64,000 nt of DNA from contig JAKSZP010002684.1 of the NCBI GenBank assembly GCA_022478985.1, positions 62,001 to 126,000 on the forward strand, written 5' to 3'. The notes under the pieces are model-generated. The model was not told the origin of the DNA. It saw only the letters and a program-made list of their open reading frames with translations, and ran no database searches. Positions within the stretch are counted from its first letter, which is position 1, and every line of letters starts with the position of its first letter. A program made the position numbers and the translations under genes. Below, piece by piece: positions 58,501 through 64,000 of this stretch. The DNA is from Massospora cicadina (lineage: Eukaryota > Entomophthoromycota > Entomophthoromycetes > Entomophthorales > Entomophthoraceae).

Positions 58501-58560
58501 CGTAATTCAATAAACATCAATGAATCCCCCCTTGGGTTGGGACCATCTAGTACTAAAAAA
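58501..58560 (+). promoter_or_regulatory. LINE-D 3' UTR end: poly(A) signal, conserved tail
   Basis: AATAAA at 58509-58514, then TGAATCCCCCCTTGGGTTGG, GACCATCTAGTACT and the A-tail. The palindrome TAGTACTA precedes the tail. This segment alone recurs in the four micro-insertions, and its TTGGGTTGGG core recurs in E1 and E2, so it probably is the RNA site recognised by the RT. Confidence 0.75.
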
Positions 58561-58794
58561 AAAGCTGAAATTTTAAGTTTTGAAAAAATACAAAAAAACT
58601 AGCTCAAGTTTGAACAATTTAGAATAAGAACGTTGATGCCATTGACGTCTGCTGCCCTGGCTTGAGGTGGTGGTGCACCACCTTCTGGCGTCCCTCAGCC
58701 ACAGCTGAAGTGCATCTGCGCTAGCTCTGCTAGCCCTCTTAATGCCACTGGGCGTTACATACCACCTTAGGACTTAGCCCACCATCTCACAAGC

Positions 58795-59587
58795 TTGCAG
58801 GCAGTGCTATGGAGCCCTTTGGTGCTCCCTCAGAGCAACCTGCATTTCAGCCTCCAGGCCAAATATGGGAATTTTTTCCAATACACGAGCGCAGCCTTCA
58901 TTGAGATGGGCATGGTGGTTTTTGAACCTGCCAGATATATCAATTTTCGCCATTTTATGGGTATTTTGCCCTCAGACTTTGATCTGAGGCTGATGCAGTA
59001 GCAGCATCCAAGCTGCCAATTATTTATATATAATCCTGATTCCCACTGTTCGCACATGGCTCCTGGATGAGGCCACTTTGGTGTACCAGTTTGCTAGTTT
59101 GACATCATTTCTATCCCCCAAACGCCTTTTCCACAAACTGATGGAGGGTTTGGCCATTTACAGCGCAGACCACATCTTGTAGTTTGTGGTTCCAAATGGG
59201 GTGGGTCAATTGGCAGGGCCTCACGCCTTTTCAATGATCCACGCTTTCCATCGTGACACCCACCTCACAATTCCCCCAAAATGTGATCAGATCCACACCT
59301 GATCACCCTTTTGGGCGCGTGTTAATAAAACAGCTGCACCATATGCCCCCCTGTGCTTTAAATTGGATCATTTGAAGAGAAAGTGCCCTGCAGCTTCCGC
59401 CTTCACCGCTTACAAACCTCCTTCTTCTGGTGGTGGGCTGGATGATGCCTTGTACAAATTCTTTGAGTGGGGTGTGAGGATCACACCCCCAACCTTGGCT
59501 AAATCTGGTGCTGATTCTAAAGCATCAGCCAATCAAAATTTAAATATTTTAAAAAAAAAATTTCAGAGTCTTAGAATCCTGAGCTGA
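58795..59587 (+). pseudogene. E1 ORF1-like protein, broken
   Basis: Frame from 58795 gives MGMVVFEPARYINFRHFMGI before two stops at 59000, then coding resumes: LLDEATLVYQFASLTSFLSP, PNGVGQLAGPHAFSMIHAFH and FWARVNKTAAPYAPLCFKLD followed by HLKRKCP. The last block is a CCHC knuckle whose first Cys reads Ala (A-P-L-C-X4-H-X4-C). Order (RRM-like region, then knuckle) is that of LINE ORF1. The open end to 59587 is Ser/Gly-rich. Confidence 0.55.
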
Positions 59588-59853
59588 TGGCTGAGAGAGG
59601 TTTTTGCTGAGCTGCTGTGGTCAAGAGATTGCAGCCAATCAGGATCCGCCAAAACACTGACTCTGGCAGTTGGACCAGATTTAGCCAATTTGAAATTCAT
59701 TTGAAGTGCTCAAATGGATTGATGATACAGATCAGCCTTATAATGTTAAGCCCAATTTCTCCTTGAAGGAATTTTTTGTAAATCTTCCAGATTCGTGTCC
59801 CCTTTATTTTAGATCTAAAAACGTTTTCTTTAATTGTATCAAGTATTAACAAA

Positions 59854-60138
59854 ATGGCAGTAGAAGCAGCAGCTGCTCCTGCCAACACCCTCCTCCGCCA
59901 ACATCTTCATGGGGTGATGGAACCCTTTGTTGAGGGTATTCCCATCCCAAATTTCCCCCATGATTTTGATGAGGATGCAGTATATGAAATTGAGGAGCTT
60001 GCTTTTGGAGCAAGTCGCGCTTTCATTGACAAAGTAAAAACTCTGTTTGACCCCAAAAATCCCCAAACTCACCAGTGCACCAAGTATTTCACTTGTGTGC
60101 CTACTTTCATCACTTTTGTTGAACATCAACTTGCTTAA
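59854..60138 (+). CDS. E1 3' small ORF, unknown
   Basis: 94 codons from ATG at 59854 (MAVEAAAAPANTLLRQHLHG) to a TAA, beyond which similarity to E2 continues. Contains GIPIPNFPHDFDEDAVYEIE and FTCVPTFITFVEHQLA. Its counterpart in E2 is open for longer, so this stop may be a mutation. No match to an RT, endonuclease or finger domain. Function unknown. Confidence 0.5.
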   Translation: MAVEAAAAPANTLLRQHLHGVMEPFVEGIPIPNFPHDFDEDAVYEIEELAFGASRAFIDKVKTLFDPKNPQTHQCTKYFTCVPTFITFVEHQLA

Positions 60139-60454
60139 TACGTTGAGGCGATGGACACTGCCAGCCTTATTAACAAAGAAAACCAACAATTATACTTTTT
60201 TTGCCACATGTCACTGATGCCCCAACCCCTATGTTGTCCACCATGGTCTGCCAGCTAAAGCGGTCGCCAGAAAAAGTTTTCTCAAAGCTTTCTCACCTTC
60301 TTATATGGCTTCCTAGGCTGATAAGCTAGAGGCTATATTAGAAATTTTTTTATTTCTATTTATCCCTTTATTTGGATCATTCACGAATAAATATGCGTGG
60401 CAACTTTCCCTTTTGGGTTGGGCACCACTATTGCTAAAAAGATGAACCTGCATG

Positions 60455-60920
60455 CAACATGAGCTCATTAATAAATATGGAGACTATAAAAAATGACCCT
60501 CATCAATACAACATGTAGTCTCCCATGATGCTCATATGGTGCCTCACTCAGAAAAATGCAGTTGAGCCTAAAAATCAATCTTTTTGATAAACCATATGTA
60601 CAATAGATTATATAAATCATTTTGGCTTAGGAGCCAATTTGAGTTAGTGATACTTAATGTAGAATTTATGTTAGGTGTGCTTTCAGTGCTTAAGTTTAGG
60701 ATTTTCACAATATTGATAACCACAAAATTTGTAAAACTTTATAGCTATCTGAAAATTTGGGAACAAAAATCTAAAAATAGGTAGCAATTTGTCAGAAAGA
60801 TATAGATAAGATAAAATTTATTAGATTTTAAATTGGATCATATACTATTTTAGAACAGCTTTTATAGAATTTGCCCCCATATAAAATGTTATGATCATGT
60901 ATTATCTCATAATAAAAGCT
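60455..60920. other. No recognisable feature
   Basis: AT-rich spacer between E1 and E2. The open frame at 60584-60784 has no recognised motif. Confidence 0.4.
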
Positions 60921-61307
60921 TTTTCATCTCATACCCTCCTCTGCCAGCAACTCCATGGGGCAATGGAGCCCCTTGTCAAGAGTATTTCTATCCCCAATTT
61001 TCCTCATGATTTTGAGGAAGATGAGAAGTACAAAATTGAGGAGCTTACTTTTGGTGCGAGCCATGCTTGCATCAATGCAGCAAAAACTTCTCTTTTTGAC
61101 CCCAATTATCCCAAAACCTGCCGGCGCAACAAGTTATTTACTTGTGTGCCAGCTCTCATCATTTTTGCTGAGCATCAACTTGCTCAATATGTTGAGGCGA
61201 TGGACACCTCCAGCCTCACTAACAAAGAAAACCCTCAACTATACCTCCTTATGCCTCATGCGCTGATGTTCCCACCCCAATGCTGTCCGCCATGGTCCAC
61301 CAGCTAA
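60891..61307 (+). CDS. E2 copy of the small ORF, unknown
   Basis: Open for 138 codons; the part within E2 starts at 60933. It matches the E1 ORF over SIPNFPHDFEED, IEELTFGASHA, LFTCVPALIIFAEHQLAQYV and continues through EAMDTSSLTNKENPQLYLL to the stop before 61308. Retention of the frame in both diverged copies suggests it once encoded a protein. Confidence 0.45.
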   Translation: MIMYYLIIKAFSSHTLLCQQLHGAMEPLVKSISIPNFPHDFEEDEKYKIEELTFGASHACINAAKTSLFDPNYPKTCRRNKLFTCVPALIIFAEHQLAQYVEAMDTSSLTNKENPQLYLLMPHALMFPPQCCPPWSTS

Positions 61308-61539
61308 AGTGGGCGCCGGACAAAAGTTTCCCCAAAGCCTTTTTTTAGTACTAGATGGTCCTTCCCCAAAGCCTTCTCACCATCTGATATGGCTTCCTAG
61401 GCTGATAACCTAGGGGCTATATTAGGAATTTTTTAATTTTTGATAATCCCTTTATTTGGTCCATTTGTGAATAAAATTGCGTGTGGCTCCCCCTTTTGGG
61501 TTGGGCACCACTATCACTAAAAAAAGATTTACATCTCAT
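60921..61539 (+). mobile_element. E2: 5'-truncated relative of E1
   Basis: Element 60933-61527 aligns with E1 from 59887 to 60438. Candidate TSD TTTTCATCTCAT (60921-60932) against TTTACATCTCAT (61528-61539), one mismatch. Ends TTTTGGGTTGGGCACCACTA plus CTAAAAAAA. It carries micro-insertion 4. Confidence 0.7.
61328..61375 (-). mobile_element. Micro-insertion 4: LINE-D tail only (20 bp), with empty site
   Basis: Insert 61342-61361 is, on the minus strand, GGACCATCTAGTACTAAAAA, identical to the end of LINE-D. Flanked by a 14-bp duplication TTCCCCAAAGCCTT at 61328-61341 and 61362-61375. The homologous place in E1 (TTCTCAAAGCTTTCTCACC near 60279) lacks both the insert and the duplication. Confidence 0.9.
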
Positions 61540-61943
61540 GTGATTTGAGGTAGTACACGTGGAGACAGGTGCGCCTCATGATTTTTTCAATGTCAGGTTG
61601 ATTGGTTAGAATTGTTTGGTTCTTTATCCATCAATTCTTATGAATTTTTAGAAAATGGCCTATTAATACCGCATTGATACACCAGATCCAATGGTATGTT
61701 TCATTTTCATTACCTCCTAGATTCTAATTAGTTTTTTTATTCCAACTGATGCATTCTTGATCAGGTTTACTATGTTTAGAATTGAGAGGGCAGGCTCAAG
61801 ATCTTGTACTACCTGAATAATCAGATCACCCTAAATAACTTTATTCCATACTAGCTTAGCAATCTTTAGCAAATCAGATGATAATGTAACATTTTTCATT
61901 TTGTGATGTTTACTTTGACTTCAATCAATCAGTTGCCTTTAAA
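61540..61943. other. No recognisable feature
   Basis: AT-rich spacer; no frame or repeat boundary seen. Confidence 0.4.
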
Positions 61944-64000
61944 GTTTTAAATTTTAAATTTTAAATTTTAAAATTATTGCGGGGAAGGCCGACCATGGGA
62001 TGGACACTTCCAAATATGACTCAGACGAGACAAAACTCAGTACCAGGTGAGGCACCCCAGAGAAGCGATGCTATCTCCTGTTGCCAGCGGGAACGCCACT
62101 TATGGGAAGGGGGAGGGAATGTGTGTAGGGGGCGTAGCCACTATTGAGCACGTGTGGAGGAAGGGGTCTGATTTGATGAACCAGACTGGGAACCAGGAGG
62201 AGACCAGCTGCCGGCGACGTGGTGGGAGATATCCAAACATCCACGCTTGAAAGTGATCCACCAAATGAGACCGGAATCTGTGGACAGCTTCGGGGAGGGT
62301 GGGGATGGGATCCGGCGATGGCATCCAAGACAATCGTGTGGATAGTCCACATGGCGATTGCAACCACCAGAGCACGAAGGGAGGGTGGGAGGGGGAGGCC
62401 ATTGATGAAGCAAACATATCTCTTGACAGACTGAAGGGATGTGTTTGATCCTGGCCTAGCAGACGTTGGACTTCGCGCCATATTACTTTAGAGGTGGGGC
62501 ACTTCTCCAGGCGGTGAAACAGCGTTCCATACTGGCCACACACGACACAGGATGAGTGTAAAGCATTAGAGCGCTCAGCTGTACGATACACCCGCCTCAG
62601 GCAGCGCCACACATGGGAACGGACTTGAGGCTGCAACAGAGGATGGTGTGCGTATTTCCAGATAGTCTTTTGGGTCTCAGTGGAATAAGGGATGTCCATC
62701 ATGTCCAGGTAGTCCACCCTGGATAGGACATGGGGTCAAATGGGGATCACGCCATCATGGATGGGTAGCCCCTGTACCTCTTGTGTGAACTGAGGAGAGG
62801 GGCGGCCTCTTTGGGTTGTATGTCCACTAATACGAATTCTCCACTCTGCGCTTCACATGGAGAGTAGGATTCGTTTGTAGTGGGTTTTTGTCCCGTGAGG
62901 ACCTGTGGCTGATGTGTGTGATGCGAGGTATTTCATCAGGGAGTGGGGGTTTGATGGATTGTTGAGGCCCAAGGCTCAGGAGAAGTTGGAGCGGGCTGCG
63001 CGGGACCAGTGTTGGGATGGGAGTGTAGGAGCAGTGACGGCCGCAATCCAGGTGCCTAGGATCTTGGCGGCATGGGCTTTGAAGTCAAGTAGGCCCATGC
63101 CACCATGATGATGAGGGCCAAACATGACCTCTAGCCGTACTGGTGGAGGGCGGCCTGACCAAAGCCAACCTTGTAGCAAAGCATACAGGGATTTGAAGAA
63201 GCTTGGGAAGAAGGGGATGGCGTGGGCTCCAAACCAGACTTTGGATAGGAGCATAGAGTTGGCAAGAACAACCCTGCCAGTGAGGGTAGTAGGGTGGGCT
63301 CTGAGAGAGGCGATTCGCTTCGTCACATTGTCCAGTATATGGCCCTCCATTACTGCTGACGCATATCCTCCTGCCTCCAACCACACGCCCAGATGGCGTA
63401 CCAGTCCTATGGTAGGTCACGGCACAAAGGGGAGTACCAGTGGAGCGGTGTGTTTTGAGTTAGTAAGGCGTGGACTTGGGCGAGCAGCTGGGCTGGGTTG
63501 GGAACTACTTGCTGGGGCCCAGCAGTTCTGAAACTGACCAAGGAGGATGATTTCAGTTTTGGAGGCGTTCAGTGCCGCGTTGCTAACCCGGGAATATTCC
63601 TGGATGAGGGCTTCAAGCGCGCGTGCATTTTTTATTATTAGACACCCCCACCACGCAATCATCTGCAAATGCCATCATCTTGACTGGGGTTTGGCCTGGC
63701 ACATGGACCCCAGTGAGTTGGGCATTCACATTTCGCAGTAGTGGGTCAAGGCTGAAGTTGTATAAGAGTGGGCTCAGGGGTCCCCTTGTCGCAGGCCCCT
63801 TTGAGGATGGACTACATCTTTTAGGAAACCTGGGCCGCGCACAGCCATTGTTGCAGATTCCGTGAGCAGCATCACCCACTTAATGAAGCGGGGAGGTAGG
63901 CGGAATTGTTGGAGGCAGGCCTAAAGGTATTCCCAGTTTACTCTATCATAGGCCTTTTGTTGGTCCAAGAATACAAGTGCCCCAGAGGCTGTGGACTGAC
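61944..64000 (-). mobile_element. LINE-C family, second copy, cut by window edge
   Basis: Minus-strand LINE whose 3' part matches LINE-C closely from the RT to the 3' end. The tail at 61944-61975 is TTTTAAA repeats, followed by ATTGCGGGGAAGGCCGACCA, the counterpart of the LINE-C 3' UTR at 47933-47955. The 5' half lies outside the window, so no TSD pair can be read. Confidence 0.85.
62100..64000 (-). pseudogene. Second LINE-C ORF2, C-terminal half, broken
   Basis: From the right edge: FLDQQKAYDRVNW (near 63960), then RGPLSPLLYNFSLDPLLRNV and catalytic FADD at 63669-63658 (63879-63613), the thumb segment with NAALNASKTEIILLGQF (63668-63417), VVLANSMLLSKVWFGAHA and HHHGGMGLLDFKAHAAKILG (63386-62976), and the finger CVVCGQYGTLFHRLEKC (62717-62100). 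Frame breaks near 63850, 63640, 63400 and 62960. Confidence 0.8.

Larger units (their letters stand above)
52096..58577 (+). mobile_element. LINE-D, full-length non-LTR retrotransposon with 17-bp TSD
   Basis: Element 52113-58560 (6448 bp), flanked by the perfect repeat AAAGCTGAAATTTTAAG at 52096-52112 and 58561-58577. A 5' UTR of 90 bp precedes ORF1. ORF1 and ORF2 are free of in-frame stops but each has two frameshifts. The 3' UTR is about 70 bp with AATAAA at 58509 and ends GGGTTGGGACCATCTAGTAC plus A-tail. It is the youngest-looking and most complete element in the window, GC-rich, and the likely source family of the four micro-insertions. Confidence 0.95.
52048..60453 (+). mobile_element. 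E1: ORF1-only, HAL1-like non-autonomous LINE, split by LINE-D
   Basis: Candidate TSD AAGGTGAATCTGCAG (52048-52062) against AAGATGAACCTGCAT (60439-60453), which differ by two transitions and the last base. Inside, 52062-52112 joins 58578-60438 once LINE-D is removed, giving about 1.9 kb. It encodes an RRM/CCHC ORF1-like protein and a second small ORF, and no endonuclease or RT. The 3' end TTTTGGGTTGGGCACCACTA...CTAAAAA resembles the LINE-D tail. Compare mammalian HAL1, which keeps L1 ORF1 only. The 5' boundary is less sure than the 3' end. Confidence 0.55.

Noticed and set aside
1..64000. Host protein-coding genes, CRISPR arrays, rRNA or tRNA genes
   Set aside because: No open frame outside mobile elements shows a recognisable domain, no regularly spaced repeats occur, and the only tRNA-like sequence is the SINE head at 7058.

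Overview
The window reads as a transposable-element graveyard from a eukaryotic nuclear genome. I found no host gene, rRNA, tRNA gene or CRISPR array. Nearly every stretch with coding character belongs to a Ty3/gypsy LTR retrotransposon, an APE-type non-LTR retrotransposon (LINE) or a small non-autonomous element. The host cannot be named from sequence alone. A repeat-bloated fungus fits (Gly-Pro-rich gypsy gag, a non-initiator-Met primer site, RRM+CCHC LINE ORF1s), but an alga, plant or protist is not excluded.

Layout, left to right. 1-1107: edge of a minus-strand gypsy (gypsy-F: gag, primer site, 5' LTR) inserted next to the integrase of an older minus-strand gypsy (gypsy-G, about 1108-6142). 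A piggyBac-like MITE lies at 6332-6599 and a tRNA-derived SINE at 7058-7191. Gypsy-B (plus strand, 8176-31522) is split by LINE-A (10501-15764, minus) and by gypsy-C (21779-31161, plus), which sits inside gypsy-B's 3' LTR. From 31523 to 33752 there is decayed sequence. LINE-B (minus, about 33753-51680) is split by gypsy-A (38502-50386, minus), which is itself split by LINE-C (42693-47984, plus). An ORF1-only, HAL1-like element E1 (about 52062-60438) is split by the near-intact LINE-D (52113-58560). A shortened relative, E2, lies at 60933-61527. A second LINE-C-family copy (minus, 61944-64000) runs off the right edge.

Most boundaries rest on target-site duplications (TSDs) read directly: 13-17 bp for the best LINE insertions and 5 bp for gypsy-A. 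The most unusual signal is four tiny insertions of 20-47 bp at 10614, 17973, 51780 and 61342. Each contains only the last nucleotides plus A-tail of LINE-D and is flanked by its own 13-17 bp TSD. One matches LINE-D's 3' end over all 30 bases, and another has an empty-site paralogue in the same window. They look like completed target-primed reverse-transcription events that stopped almost at once. Most LINE-type TSDs here begin AA(A)G in element orientation, which suggests a shared endonuclease preference.

The gypsy elements share a primer-binding site close to TGGTGCTCACTACAGG. Their pol genes carry many stops and altered catalytic residues, often at conserved Arg or Asp codons in a way that C-to-T (or opposite-strand G-to-A) change explains. 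LINE-C and LINE-D are visibly more GC-rich and less decayed.
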